IMG/VR virus record: IMGVR_UViG_3300009165_000033 | Span: 1 to 25,202 of that record | Direction: 5' to 3' (one strand) | Source of the DNA: a virus | DNA: 25,202 bases | Part shown: positions 1 through 9,150 of the stretch, one piece after another | Position numbering within the stretch: the stretch's first letter is position 1 | How the letters are laid out: the number at the start of each line of letters is the position of its first letter | Translations under genes and position numbers: made by a program | Notes under the pieces: generated by a model | Told to the model about the DNA's origin: nothing | What the model saw: only the letters and a program-made list of their open reading frames with translations | Database searches by the model: none

Positions 1-1987
1 ATCTCTTTCCTACAGTCATTTTATCTGTTTGATATATATATATTGTGGATGCACCAGTTACTGTGCATTTACATACATTATTAACACCTTCAAAAGAAGA
101 TAAATACGCTGCAGTACAATCAGAAACACTCCAGCCAGTAGTATCTCCTGTAGAAAAATTACCATTTGTTAATTTATTTCCTAATGATGTTTGATGTTCA
201 CCAATCTTAAATGAACCAGACTGACGTGTCCATCCACTCGGAACCTTACTAACACCATCAGCACCTTCATCTTTAAACGATTCTTGAAGTGTAATACGTT
301 TAGCAAAAGAGTTATGCCAGTTCTTAATTTCTTGTGCAGTTAGAGTTCTATTGTATGCTTTAAAATCCTCAGAAATATTTGGTGTACTTGTATAAGTAGT
401 ACCCCCACGAGTAAAGAAACCAATTATAGTAAGGTTACCAGCAGGCAAAGATGCTAATAAACAACTATTAGTTTGCAATACTCCATCAACATAAAAATAT
501 ATTCTTGTTCCATCACTAACAAAAGCCAAATTGACAAATCTGTTAAGAGGTAATGATACATCTAAAGTGGTGTCTACAGTAGATGATCCACCAGATGACC
601 TAAATCTAATGATATTAGATGCAGCAACATTACAATATCCCGAAGAAGTTATTTGATGTAGATATCCTGTTGCTGTTGTACCTGTGAATTTAAATCTATG
701 AAGAACTGTAGATGGTTTAAATAAATCACCAATACCAGATGCTACAGAAATAGTTGAACCAATATCTCCTTTAGTTTGTAATCCTTCTTTACATGAAACA
801 ACACTACCAACTAATGTTCCATTCTTACCATTCCCACTAATATCAACCAATGTATTACCATTAGGAATAAAATTATATGCGGCTACAAGACCAGATACTT
901 CTTCAATGACCCACTGATCAATATATATAACTTCACCTGCAGACATGTTATTACCTTTAATATAACACCCAGTTGTACTAGCTGCAGCTTCTGTAATATT
1001 AAACCATTGATAAGAAGTAGTTAGTGTTAAAGTGGTTGTATTTGTTAAATATACAAGTAAACTTGGATTGCCTGAATTTAATTTTGCTCTAATGCTTACT
1101 CTATACTTTTTACCAATAGTTAGATCACGATCTAAATCATAAGAATCTCGAAATAAAGTATAAGCACCTAAAGTATTATCAACAAATGTTACCTTTAAAG
1201 CATAACCATTTAATGCATCAGCATCTGTAACTCTTTCTATTGTATTATTACCATAAACTGTCCAACTTTCTGTATCACTAATAAAAGCACCTTTTCCAGC
1301 ATCAACAATATTGGTATATACATTCTCCTTCTCCATACTCAAATCAGTAGGTTTCATTGCCTGATAGTCTGGAGTCTTACAATCTTCTATAGGATAAGAG
1401 TTGAGAAAGTCTTTGTATGCTTGTGAACGTTCTTGTTCTGTTAGTATATGGTTATAGCAAGTAATTCTAGATATAAATCCAGCACATCCTGCCTCTGTTG
1501 GAGCCATAGCACCTAGTGTTGAAAATGAAAAATCATTATTCGTTACATAAGTATTTGAACCTAAACTAATTTGATCAATAAAAGTTTCAACATTTAAACC
1601 ATTTCTAACAATTATTAATTGATGCCAATTATTGTCAAAAGAATAGGTTTTAAATTTTGCTTCTGTATTAATTGTATAATAAATAGAACCCCATCCTCTG
1701 AATGATAAATAATCTGCCGAACCTACAACACCTAATATACCATAATGAGTACTAACACCTTTAGTTTTAGAGTCTTTTTTAACATTAATAATAATGGTAT
1801 GAATTGTACCTAAATTTAATTCTGGATAAACAATGTTGGAATCGGAAGCAACTGTTGGAATATAAATCGCTAACCCATTTTCCTTTTTATTAAAAGTAGC
1901 AATACCATTAGTATTAGTGCCAATTACACCAGATACTTTCTCAACCAAACTACCAGTCCTAAAATCAACATCAAATATCTTAGCCAT
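1..1987 (-). CDS. LamG/jelly-roll fibre (adhesin-like) protein, C-terminus beyond window
   Basis: This reading frame starts with ATG at 1987 and stays open to the window edge, giving 662 residues without a stop, so the C-terminus is missing. I read four modules: a concanavalin A/LamG-like domain (about 1-200), a carbohydrate-binding jelly-roll-like domain ending in YIDQWVIEEV (about 223-364), a second LamG-like domain opening with AAYNFIPNGN and containing FYVDGVLQ (about 366-557), and the start of another jelly roll (NGNFSTGDTTGWS, about 608-620). Both LamG domains end with the usual helix signature (ILTEQERSQA, TLTAQEI). Such domains bind glycans, so a tail or head fibre contacting surface polysaccharide is likely. 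The start overlaps the stop of the upstream fibre gene by one base (TAATG). The fold assignment is from pattern recognition; the receptor role is inferred. Confidence 0.85.
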   Translation of the reverse strand, partial: MAKIFDVDFRTGSLVEKVSGVIGTNTNGIATFNKKENGLAIYIPTVASDSNIVYPELNLGTIHTIIINVKKDSKTKGVSTHYGILGVVGSADYLSFRGWGSIYYTINTEAKFKTYSFDNNWHQLIIVRNGLNVETFIDQISLGSNTYVTNNDFSFSTLGAMAPTEAGCAGFISRITCYNHILTEQERSQAYKDFLNSYPIEDCKTPDYQAMKPTDLSMEKENVYTNIVDAGKGAFISDTESWTVYGNNTIERVTDADALNGYALKVTFVDNTLGAYTLFRDSYDLDRDLTIGKKYRVSIRAKLNSGNPSLLVYLTNTTTLTLTTSYQWFNITEAAASTTGCYIKGNNMSAGEVIYIDQWVIEEVSGLVAAYNFIPNGNTLVDISGNGKNGTLVGSVVSCKEGLQTKGDIGSTISVASGIGDLFKPSTVLHRFKFTGTTATGYLHQITSSGYCNVAASNIIRFRSSGGSSTVDTTLDVSLPLNRFVNLAFVSDGTRIYFYVDGVLQTNSCLLASLPAGNLTIIGFFTRGGTTYTSTPNISEDFKAYNRTLTAQEIKNWHNSFAKRITLQESFKDEGADGVSKVPSGWTRQSGSFKIGEHQTSLGNKLTNGNFSTGDTTGWSVSDCTAAYLSSFEGVNNVCKCTVTGASTIYIYQTDKMTVGKR

Positions 1988-3987
1988 TACACTCCATATT
2001 TAGTTCTCTCCGAAGAGAATATTTCACTAATCTCATTTACTGAAAGGATACCATCAATGATACGAACTTTGTCTATTAGGCCATTAAAGAATGTACTATT
2101 TGCATCTCCTCGTCTACCAATTCCTATGTTAGTGGTTCCAGCCACAGGAGTACCACTAGATTGATTGGCTGTACCAGACAAAACTCCATCTATATAAAAA
2201 TTAGTAACTCCTGTTGAAGTTCTAGAAATAACCATTAATTTCCATTTAGCTCTTGGAAGAAGAACTGCAGCACTTTGAGCATATGTTGAATTATTTGATG
2301 TTAACCAACAAGAAGCAGATTTATTTTCATCAATTTGCAGTTGACCATTCCTAAATACGATAAAGTCATTTCCTGTAGATGCATCTGGATAAAATTTGCT
2401 CCAATAACAAAATGTTTTATCTCCTATTAAATTATCGTAAGCTCCACAATCTATCTTAGATGTAAGACCATTAAACAACATAGCAATAATGTCTCCGTCT
2501 TTTACTAAAGATGTTGCAGTATTAACTACTAAAGGAATAATTTCGTATATTCTTATATCGCTGAAGTCACAATAAGGACTTGTTCCGCCACAATAAAAAT
2601 AGTTAGTTCCTGCTGCAACAATAGTTTCGGTATAAGTACCATTAGCTGTTCTTTCTGCTCCAGCCCCTGTTCCGCCACAAGCTATTTTTGCTATTCCTGA
2701 TACATAATTACTAATTGTGTATGTTACCTTATATGTTCTTCCTATTATTGTTGTACCTGCTGTTGTATAAGAGCTAGAGGCTTGACCCGTAGCATGTATT
2801 TTTCCATTCGATATTGTCCACCCAGCTCCTTTAGTCCAGCCGCTGTCTGCCGAAAATAGCCCAAGCCCTTGTAAAACTTCGTAGTTAATATATTGTTCGC
2901 CACTAAATTTGTTTTTTATTACTCCAGAACATGCACAAACATCAAGGATAGAACGTGTACGATTAACTAAGACTTCTTTGATTGACACATTGTCGATGTA
3001 TCCTGGCGTAGAACTTGCCGTTTGTCCATATATAGACAGTCCATTTGTTCCCCCTGTAAAAGAAGCTGGTGTATCAACTAAGAACGAATAAGAACCTGTT
3101 GTGTATAATGCTCCTACTATTATAGGAGTGCCACCAACATAATTTAAAAAATAAAAAAAGGTATTTGTTTCGGATATAATATCAAAACTTATTCGATATC
3201 TAGTAGATACCTTCCAAGTCATTGTATTTTGTCGTATATATTGAAGATTATTTACATCATCATAATACGCCCTACCGTTTAATATGGTCCAGCTTGCTTG
3301 CTTTTCCCAAGTAGCCTCGCTATCGAACCCTCCATTAACAACTAACTCAGGACCTAGCTGCTCTTCTTTATCTAATTGAACATCTCTATACATAGAGTTA
3401 TTAAATATATTTGAGACTTCTTCAACTGTAAGAGCATCTTTATAAATTTCGAATAAAGAAATTGAACCATTCAATGTATTAGAACCTCCAACATTGCCTA
3501 AGTAAACTGTATTCTTTGAAGTAAGCTTAAGACCTGTTGAAATAGAGGCAATTAAAACGTTGTCAACATATAATGTAATTGTTGAAGCAGATTTTGTCCA
3601 AACTACGTCGTGCCAAACACCAACTACTATAGGAGTTGTAGAATAAATGTTAAAAGAATTAAAAGCAATAGCCCAATTTAAATCTGCAAGTTGATCTGGC
3701 ATAATTGCCAAATTCCAATTTCCAGAACCTATTACTCCTGAGCCATGAATAAGCGTATTAAACTTAACCTTAAATCTAAGAGAAAAAGTTGTTTTATAGA
3801 AAGAATAATTTAAATAATCTGGTATCTGAATTCTACTATTAATTGTGCCGTTGAATATAGCGCTACCATCGACAATGGTAGATTGAGTACCCAATGTAAA
3901 ACCTTTGCTTCTTACAGATGCCTCGTCGTTGAAGGTCTCTCTAAAAACACACTTACGGTCAAGACTATATGTGGATTCTCGACGCAT
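1987..3987 (-). CDS. LamG/jelly-roll fibre (adhesin-like) protein
   Basis: This complete 666-residue protein has the same architecture type as the next gene downstream. It has a LamG-like domain at about 13-198 (FRETFN, then TLYVDNVLIASIS, then the ALTVEEVSNIF helix). Two carbohydrate-binding jelly-roll-like domains follow at about 213-338 (LVVNGGFDS ... YIDNVSIKEV) and 372-483 (DSGWTKGAGWTISNGK ... DIRIYEI). A second LamG-like domain lies at about 498-661 (AMLFNGLTSKIDCG, NFYIDGVLSG, ILSVNEISEIF). There is no signal peptide and no trimerisation motif that I recognise. It overlaps both neighbours by one base through TAATG junctions, so it is probably made in step with them. It is most likely a receptor-binding or capsule-binding fibre; no catalytic residues for a depolymerase are evident. 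Base composition is patchy along the gene, with the jelly-roll part richer in GC. Confidence 0.85.
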   Translation of the reverse strand: MRRESTYSLDRKCVFRETFNDEASVRSKGFTLGTQSTIVDGSAIFNGTINSRIQIPDYLNYSFYKTTFSLRFKVKFNTLIHGSGVIGSGNWNLAIMPDQLADLNWAIAFNSFNIYSTTPIVVGVWHDVVWTKSASTITLYVDNVLIASISTGLKLTSKNTVYLGNVGGSNTLNGSISLFEIYKDALTVEEVSNIFNNSMYRDVQLDKEEQLGPELVVNGGFDSEATWEKQASWTILNGRAYYDDVNNLQYIRQNTMTWKVSTRYRISFDIISETNTFFYFLNYVGGTPIIVGALYTTGSYSFLVDTPASFTGGTNGLSIYGQTASSTPGYIDNVSIKEVLVNRTRSILDVCACSGVIKNKFSGEQYINYEVLQGLGLFSADSGWTKGAGWTISNGKIHATGQASSSYTTAGTTIIGRTYKVTYTISNYVSGIAKIACGGTGAGAERTANGTYTETIVAAGTNYFYCGGTSPYCDFSDIRIYEIIPLVVNTATSLVKDGDIIAMLFNGLTSKIDCGAYDNLIGDKTFCYWSKFYPDASTGNDFIVFRNGQLQIDENKSASCWLTSNNSTYAQSAAVLLPRAKWKLMVISRTSTGVTNFYIDGVLSGTANQSSGTPVAGTTNIGIGRRGDANSTFFNGLIDKVRIIDGILSVNEISEIFSSERTKYGV

Positions 3988-4802
3988 TAAGCTACATATT
4001 TATGTGCTGAAATGAAATAACTAACATCGTTTGTTCCTGCAGCTGCCCAGCCTCTTGTCCACATAGCTTTTGTGACAGCAAAACGTGGGCAGTTTATAGG
4101 AATACAAATATTATCGCTTGTTACTGCAGCTTTTGAAACTACTGTTTCTGTAAGAAGTGTTGGATTTGTGATCGGATGGAAATTACAAGTTCCATTTCCC
4201 CCTCCAAGTGTTACTGCAGAGCCTCCACTTGTTAACGATACTTGGAAATTATTGCCAGATACGCCGACAACGTAGTAAACTGTGTAAGCATTGACGCCTG
4301 TTGTTGTAGCTATAGTATTCAGAACGATACGCATACCATCTGTAAGTCCATGACCTACTTTTGTGAATAAATCTCCAGCATCTGTTAATGTCACAGATGT
4401 AACCTGAGTTCCAATGTCACCTGTATAAAATTCAAGAATACTTACTCTGTTAGCTGTGCCTACTGCAGTAACATAAAGTTTATTCAAGTCAACTTTTAAG
4501 TTGCTTCCTCCTTCTGGAAATGCACCTCCAAGATACTGCTCATTTCCCCAAGCACCACTACCACAAGGAGTTATTATTGGAGTCGTTGCTTTCCTAGTTA
4601 AGACGCCATTTGCAGCACTTAATCCATAGACTTCTTCAGCACTATGAAAATGCTTTTCAATCTCATGAACCTTATATGCTAAAGAATCGGCCACACCAGC
4701 TAAACCACTAACTGCAGCACCATCAATCTTAAGCGTATGCCCACTAATTGTGTTTACAACTGTCTGAATAGCGGACTCTATTGTTTGTGTAAACCAACCC
4801 AT
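3987..4802 (-). CDS. Phage structural protein with nested beta domain
   Basis: This is a 271-residue protein. The first 60 residues look helical and end in HFHSAEEVYGL. They are followed by a beta-rich core (TTPIITPCGSGAWGNEQYLG, then VDLNKLYVTAV). The protein ends with a segment of the type WTRGWAAAGTNDVSYFISAHKY. This combination resembles a phage virion protein family I have seen in many phages (with sequences like HSRERWFG near the N-terminus and a similar terminal strand), but I cannot name it. Residues about 134-208 form a separate unit (VTLTDAGDLFTKVGHGL through VSLTSGG) that splits the core and looks like an inserted Ig-like or beta-sandwich domain found in phage proteins. Position between fibre genes suggests an appendage or decoration role. 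It shares the TAATG junction with the downstream fibre gene. Confidence 0.75.
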   Translation of the reverse strand: MGWFTQTIESAIQTVVNTISGHTLKIDGAAVSGLAGVADSLAYKVHEIEKHFHSAEEVYGLSAANGVLTRKATTPIITPCGSGAWGNEQYLGGAFPEGGSNLKVDLNKLYVTAVGTANRVSILEFYTGDIGTQVTSVTLTDAGDLFTKVGHGLTDGMRIVLNTIATTTGVNAYTVYYVVGVSGNNFQVSLTSGGSAVTLGGGNGTCNFHPITNPTLLTETVVSKAAVTSDNICIPINCPRFAVTKAMWTRGWAAAGTNDVSYFISAHKYVA

Positions 4803-4805
4803 GAC

Positions 4806-5264
4806 TTATAGTATTATTTGTGATTTATAAAAAGCAAAAGTACCTGTCCCATCAAACTTTGACCATTTCATCATAGCACTTACTATAGCTGTAACCTGGC
4901 CAGCTGTGAAATCATCAAATAATGGAGCAATAGTTGTCCCAAGAGCTGTCTGTGTAGCCGGAGGAGTATTCATTACTGCAGGAGTTGTTATGTTGCCATC
5001 CCCATCAAGAACCGCAGGAGTTATAACAACTTCACCTCGCATATAAGCTCTCGCTGTAGCCTGCATATTATCTATTAATTCAAATAAGTAATTAACGAAC
5101 TCCAATGGAAGCTTCAATTCTGTTGCAACATGGGCTGCCGGCTTAGCCATTATAAAATGGTTAAGTATGTCTGTCTTCTGCTGTGAAGAAAGAGTTGCTA
5201 TTTTCTCCTTTATAGTTGGTTCCACTACTGGAGTCGGTTGTGTAAAACAATAAAATCCTGCCAT
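4806..5264 (-). CDS. Small virion-associated protein of unknown function
   Basis: I do not recognise this 152-residue protein. It has a predicted helical N-terminal half (about 17-75, KEKIATLSSQQKTDILNHF onward), a Pro/Ala/Thr-rich linker at about 81-107 (VITPAVLDGDGNITTPAVM), and a short C-terminal part (DDFTAGQVTAIVSAMMKWSKF). No signal peptide, membrane segment or catalytic motif is visible. It lies two bases after the repeat-containing protein gene and three bases before the 271-residue structural gene. It is therefore part of the appendage cassette and could be an adaptor or chaperone between fibre components. That role is inference from position only. Confidence 0.65.
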   Translation of the reverse strand: MAGFYCFTQPTPVVEPTIKEKIATLSSQQKTDILNHFIMAKPAAHVATELKLPLEFVNYLFELIDNMQATARAYMRGEVVITPAVLDGDGNITTPAVMNTPPATQTALGTTIAPLFDDFTAGQVTAIVSAMMKWSKFDGTGTFAFYKSQIIL

Positions 5265-5266
5265 GA

Positions 5267-6850
5267 CTATGAAGATTTTTTGATGAATACTGTGTATGTG
5301 TTTGTTGCAGCTGTCGCAACGCTACTTTCCTGAACAAGCTTCAGCATATATTTAAGCATTGTTGTCGGTGTGTCAATAGTTATTATGCCTTCTGAAACAA
5401 CTCCTACGGCTGTTGCAATACCGGCCGAATTTCCAAATATCTCAAGAGACATATCAACCCAGTTTGTGTCTGCATCAGGAGTAGCAGAAGCATCAAGAGT
5501 TCCATAAATCTTAAGATAAGAATTACAATTAGTTGTTGGAGAAAGCCTATAGTGAAGTGTCAAGAAATTATAACCTTCCATTGGAATCTCATAACGCCTG
5601 ACTGCAGGCAAAGAATAAGCTTTAGACTGCCATGTTGCAGACCCAGAAAGAGTAGCTGTTGAAATATTCGTAGCGAGATCAACTGCTGTAATTAAAGCTG
5701 ACTGATTATCGGCTGTCTGCCAAGCTGTGTAACCAACTGCATGAGTAGATATAGCAAATGCTCCATCAGCATCAACTATATCATCTGTATCACCTCCAGC
5801 ATCTCCTGTCGCTTTGTAGCCAAGCAAGTTTGTTTCTGAAATTAGTGTTTCTACTCCTGTATAATGACCATAATCAGGATTCTGAACAACGACTTGCTGA
5901 CTATCTAACGATATATCATACGCTTTATCAGGACCTATAAGAGAAATATAGACTTCATCTCCTGTAGCAAAATTAGTTACACCACCTAGAGTAATAACTC
6001 CACCAGATACACTTACTGTACTTGGCAAAAGTGTAGTAATAACATTAGTAGTAACTACTTTCTTTTTAATACTGCCTAATACTACATGACCGGCTTCCAA
6101 TGTAAATGGTAAACCAGTAATAGTAATATTTGTAGTGCCATTGGTAATAGTAGCCACGAAGTCACCAGACATATTAGTATATACAATACTACCACCACCA
6201 GCACCACCTGCACCACTAGATGCAGGTCTAGGAATATTAGTAAATATTATAATAGTATCAGTATTTACAAAAGCAGCGCCAGTTACAGTTAATACAGCAC
6301 CACTCATTGACATTGTTGTATCATTTCTATGATATTCTGCTACTACAGCACCAGAAGTATCAATTTGTCTAATACTTTCTATATCACCGTTATATATAGC
6401 AGTAATTGCTCCAGGAAAAGCACTTAATGTAACTTGTGTTGCAGCAGTATAAGTAACAAGGAAATCTCCACCATTTGTTCCAGATGTTTTTCCAATATAA
6501 CAATCTGATGTAATAGAACTTGTAGTAACATCTACATCAGCAGCAGTTGCTGGAATATTAGTATAAACAACTAGTACATCTGTAACAGCAAATGAAGCAC
6601 CTTCTACAGTTATTACATTAGTAGCAACCGTTATCTTGTTATTAATTCTATTAAAAACTTTAATAACATGACCAGCATTATCCATCTGTCTAATTGCCTC
6701 TATATCTTTATCAGTAATAGAAAGCAATCCAACAGGTAATCCACTTAATGTTATAGTGGTAGCTCCACTACGAGTAGTAATAAAATTACCATTCGTCGGT
6801 TTACCTATATAACAATTAGTAGTAGTTTTGTTGTCATTAAAATAGTTCAT
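5267..6850 (-). CDS. Structural protein with tandem beta-domain repeats (appendage/decoration)
   Basis: This 527-residue protein contains two clear tandem copies of a unit of about 90 residues. Copy 1 is at about 12-100 (NCYIGKP ... DIEAIRQMD ... FNRI ... VEGASF ... VYTNIP) and copy 2 at about 116-207 (DCYIGKT ... DIESIRQID ... YHRND ... VTGAAF ... IFTNIP). A more diverged third unit may span about 222-306, after a Gly/Ser/Ala-rich linker (SSGAGGAGGGS). The C-terminal 220 residues are a different, beta-rich domain (for example YEIPMEGYNFLTLHYRLSP). The pattern suggests stacked Ig-like sandwiches on a virion anchor. It is likely an appendage or decoration protein; there is no enzymatic motif. 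It ends in TAG, two bases before the next start. DNA composition changes near 5930: the N-terminal repeats are more AT-rich than the C-terminal domain. Confidence 0.8.
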   Translation of the reverse strand: MNYFNDNKTTTNCYIGKPTNGNFITTRSGATTITLSGLPVGLLSITDKDIEAIRQMDNAGHVIKVFNRINNKITVATNVITVEGASFAVTDVLVVYTNIPATAADVDVTTSSITSDCYIGKTSGTNGGDFLVTYTAATQVTLSAFPGAITAIYNGDIESIRQIDTSGAVVAEYHRNDTTMSMSGAVLTVTGAAFVNTDTIIIFTNIPRPASSGAGGAGGGSIVYTNMSGDFVATITNGTTNITITGLPFTLEAGHVVLGSIKKKVVTTNVITTLLPSTVSVSGGVITLGGVTNFATGDEVYISLIGPDKAYDISLDSQQVVVQNPDYGHYTGVETLISETNLLGYKATGDAGGDTDDIVDADGAFAISTHAVGYTAWQTADNQSALITAVDLATNISTATLSGSATWQSKAYSLPAVRRYEIPMEGYNFLTLHYRLSPTTNCNSYLKIYGTLDASATPDADTNWVDMSLEIFGNSAGIATAVGVVSEGIITIDTPTTMLKYMLKLVQESSVATAATNTYTVFIKKSS

Positions 6851-6864
6851 ATATTAATTTTATT

Positions 6865-7725
6865 TTAATTATTAATACACACAACTTCGTGTGCTTTAGT
6901 TTCTTTTTCAGGTCTTCTATAATTTAAAAATTGCAAAGAATTAAACTTCATTAATTCTAACATTTTATTAACATTACCTATTTCAGTAGAATTCAATATT
7001 TCATCAAATGAATTAAAAAGAATATTTTTTCTATTACCTCTTCTACAAAATTTACTAGGAATAAATTTAAAAAATCCTCTATTTTGTATAGCTCCTGCTT
7101 CCCACCAAAACCAATAAGCATAATCACTATTATGATATACATGCCATTTAATACCATTAGGTGCAGTAGTTTGATCATATGGAATTTTACCTTCTTCTAT
7201 TAATTTCGCTTTATATTTATTACTTGTTCCCCAATCAACAGGTAATTTAACAAGCCTCCCATTAAAAAGAAATGTGCGTTCTTTTTCACGAATATATAAT
7301 TTACCAGCATTACCAAATGTATAATATCCACCTTTAAGTATATGTTTAGCTATTTCAATATCACTATATCCTAATATTTTAAGATATACTTCATAAGGCA
7401 TTATTGATTTAACAAGTCGTTCATAAAGTAATTTATGAAGAGTAAGATAACGAATTGAATTAACATATGATTTAACATAATGAGCAACCCGTGTAAGTTG
7501 TCCATTAGCAACAAGTTCTTTTATTTTGAGATCGGCAATATATGGATTCTTAAAAAGATTGTCAATATTAACATCTATTTTTTCAAATTCTGCACGATTA
7601 TTAATAATACATTGTTTAATATATTCTTGACTACCATAATACTGTCCTATTTTAACAGTTACAGCGTTAATTTTAATTTGAACAGCTTCAATATAATCTC
7701 TATATAAATCTCTAGTTTCTAACAT
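6865..7725 (-). CDS. Conserved phage virion-associated protein, function unknown
   Basis: This 286-residue protein has a helical N-terminal part (about 1-130) and a C-terminal part with a striking signature: VDWGTSNK (163-170), KWHVYHNSDYAYWFWWE (193-209) and FKFIPSKF (219-226). I recognise this signature from conserved genes in phages of Bacteroidota, where they sit among the head and neck genes, but I cannot assign a name or activity. The central motif is rich in aromatic and charged residues. The gene overlaps the preceding connector candidate by one base (TAATG) and is followed after 14 bases by the repeat-containing appendage gene, so it lies exactly at the boundary between neck and appendages. 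A tail or neck component is plausible but inferred from position. Confidence 0.75.
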   Translation of the reverse strand: MLETRDLYRDYIEAVQIKINAVTVKIGQYYGSQEYIKQCIINNRAEFEKIDVNIDNLFKNPYIADLKIKELVANGQLTRVAHYVKSYVNSIRYLTLHKLLYERLVKSIMPYEVYLKILGYSDIEIAKHILKGGYYTFGNAGKLYIREKERTFLFNGRLVKLPVDWGTSNKYKAKLIEEGKIPYDQTTAPNGIKWHVYHNSDYAYWFWWEAGAIQNRGFFKFIPSKFCRRGNRKNILFNSFDEILNSTEIGNVNKMLELMKFNSLQFLNYRRPEKETKAHEVVCINN

Positions 7726-8369
7726 TATTGAATATCTCTAGTTGTTATTGGATTTTTAGGTTGAGCATCTTGAGTAGTACGAATTATATTAATAACTTCT
7801 TTAATAACATCATTTAACATATCACCAGCAAGAGGAAATTCCATATCATCTTTATAACATAAACCAGTAGGATCTGTGCTATCTTGTGTGACATCTAATT
7901 GTTCATAAATAGCTTCAATTAAAACTCGTTCTAATTTAGTACTATTCCAAATATAAATATATTTATTTGTATAAAAATAACAAATAGCATTACCAATAAG
8001 TCTTAAACTTCTACCATACTTCATAATATAGGGTTTAATGTTACGAAACCCTATCATTCTATCAAGACTACCTACAAATACAAAAGGAACATCACTATTA
8101 AATCTAATAGGAGCAGGAATTTTATTTGTGGTTCTTAAAAGAGTATATTTTGAAGTTATAGTACTATCAACAGAAGCATTAACTAACTCTAATTCAGCAT
8201 TATATGGTTGAATATATCTATCATTAATACCATATTTATCAGTTTCTCTATGAACAAATTGATTTCTAGTTTGAATAATAAGATCTTTAATTCTTTCTAT
8301 AAACAGAAAATCTGTATCTCTATCAAAACTAGATGCAACTTGATAAGCTAATGTTTTTAATGTAGCCAT
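7725..8369 (-). CDS. Head-tail connector / ring protein candidate
   Basis: This 214-residue protein starts with a helical segment (FLFIERIKDLIIQTRNQFVH), has a beta-rich middle (SLRLIGNAICYFYTNKYIYI at about 121-140) and ends with a helical part after MEFPLAGDML (about 177-186), then a charged tail. This layout (helices, beta sheet, C-terminal helix after a proline-containing turn) resembles neck or adaptor proteins that bind the portal in crAss-like and podovirus-type phages. It lies one base after the 95-residue gene and overlaps the next gene by one base, inside the connector cluster. The specific ring position cannot be assigned from sequence alone. Confidence 0.65.
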   Translation of the reverse strand: MATLKTLAYQVASSFDRDTDFLFIERIKDLIIQTRNQFVHRETDKYGINDRYIQPYNAELELVNASVDSTITSKYTLLRTTNKIPAPIRFNSDVPFVFVGSLDRMIGFRNIKPYIMKYGRSLRLIGNAICYFYTNKYIYIWNSTKLERVLIEAIYEQLDVTQDSTDPTGLCYKDDMEFPLAGDMLNDVIKEVINIIRTTQDAQPKNPITTRDIQ

Positions 8370-8370
8370 A

Positions 8371-8658
8371 TTAATATTCTAATACTTCACGTTTATACAT
8401 TATTGCATTATATTCATCTTGAGTAAGCCAATCAAGATATGTCCAATCAACATCAATAGTTTGTTCTAATAACTCAATAACTTCAAAATAAAAATGAGCA
8501 AGATGTATTATTAAATTACCTTGTTCTTCACTACTACCAAAACTCTTTTCATTAGCAATTAACCATGCTAGAGATTCAGTTAAATCTACAGTTTTAGCAG
8601 TATAAAAAGTTTGATATAAAGATAATATATTAGGATTAAATGTTATTGTCATTCCCAT
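8371..8658 (-). CDS. Small neck-cluster protein, function unknown
   Basis: This 95-residue acidic protein is probably mostly helical (DLTESLAWLIANEKS, NLIIHLAHFYFEVIELLEQT, YLDWLTQDEYNAIMYKREVL). No known motif was recognised. It starts inside the end of the preceding gene with a 10-base overlap and stops one base before the next start, so its translation is probably coupled to both. It could be a minor connector subunit or a partner of the 165-residue protein. Overlap and position are what is seen; the role is inferred. Confidence 0.65.
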   Translation of the reverse strand: MGMTITFNPNILSLYQTFYTAKTVDLTESLAWLIANEKSFGSSEEQGNLIIHLAHFYFEVIELLEQTIDVDWTYLDWLTQDEYNAIMYKREVLEY

Positions 8659-9146
8659 ATTTTATTAGTACTCTGTGGAGTATTTTCTTGTCTATCAAAA
8701 TATTTAGAACATCTATCAATAGCTGTAGCAATAGTAGTATATGCAGTTAAACTACCAGCAACATATAATGCATTTTGATACGGACTATTTCCTATAAATG
8801 CAATAGATAACAATACTAAAGTAATAAAATCGTATCCTTTAGGAAGTTCTTTTCTAATATCATCAGCTAAAAGCAATTCTTTAACATCTTCTTCAAGTTC
8901 ATCTAGAATATCATAATTAATAATGATTGTATTACCTTCTACAGCAGTAGGATTCCATACTTTATATAATCCTTCAGCAGTAAAAGTGTAATCTGAATCA
9001 CTACCTGTTGCTATACTTAAAGTATCAGCAGTATCAAATACACCAGTAGTTAATAGTTTAGATATTTCAAAAACTACTGTACCACCAGTTGCATTAGCTA
9101 TATTAATCACACTATCTGAAACAAATGTTATAGTTACTCCTGTCAT
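8649..9146 (-). CDS. Neck/connector cluster protein (ring protein candidate)
   Basis: This 165-residue protein begins with a beta-rich domain (about 1-78, including VTITFVSDSVINIAN and GLYKVWNPTAVEGN). A helical second half follows (about 80-150, from ILDELEEDVKELLLADDIRK to TTIATAIDRCSKYF). Such a beta domain followed by helices, located between two connector genes, fits a small ring or completion protein of the neck. It ends with TGA within the start of the next gene. I do not recognise a named family and call it by context. The hydrophobic stretch FITLVLLSIAFIG at about 106-118 sits within the helical half and is probably buried rather than a membrane segment. Confidence 0.6.
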   Translation of the reverse strand: MTGVTITFVSDSVINIANATGGTVVFEISKLLTTGVFDTADTLSIATGSDSDYTFTAEGLYKVWNPTAVEGNTIIINYDILDELEEDVKELLLADDIRKELPKGYDFITLVLLSIAFIGNSPYQNALYVAGSLTAYTTIATAIDRCSKYFDRQENTPQSTNKIWE

Positions 9147-9150
9147 TAGT

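Noticed and set aside
1-6850. Diversity-generating retroelement acting on the fibre genes
   Set aside because: No reverse transcriptase, no template/variable repeat pair and no adenine-biased variable region is visible in the window. A remote element outside it cannot be excluded.
6993-7178. Nested minus-strand frame of 61 residues inside the 286-residue gene
   Set aside because: It is out of frame with a conserved aromatic-rich motif region and has no protein-like pattern. The similar nested frame at 19244-19426 inside terminase is rejected for the same reason.
8371-9146. Frameshift joining the 165- and 95-residue genes
   Set aside because: The 10-base overlap has no slippery heptamer that I can see, the downstream gene has its own ATG, and both products look complete. 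Ordinary overlap is simpler.
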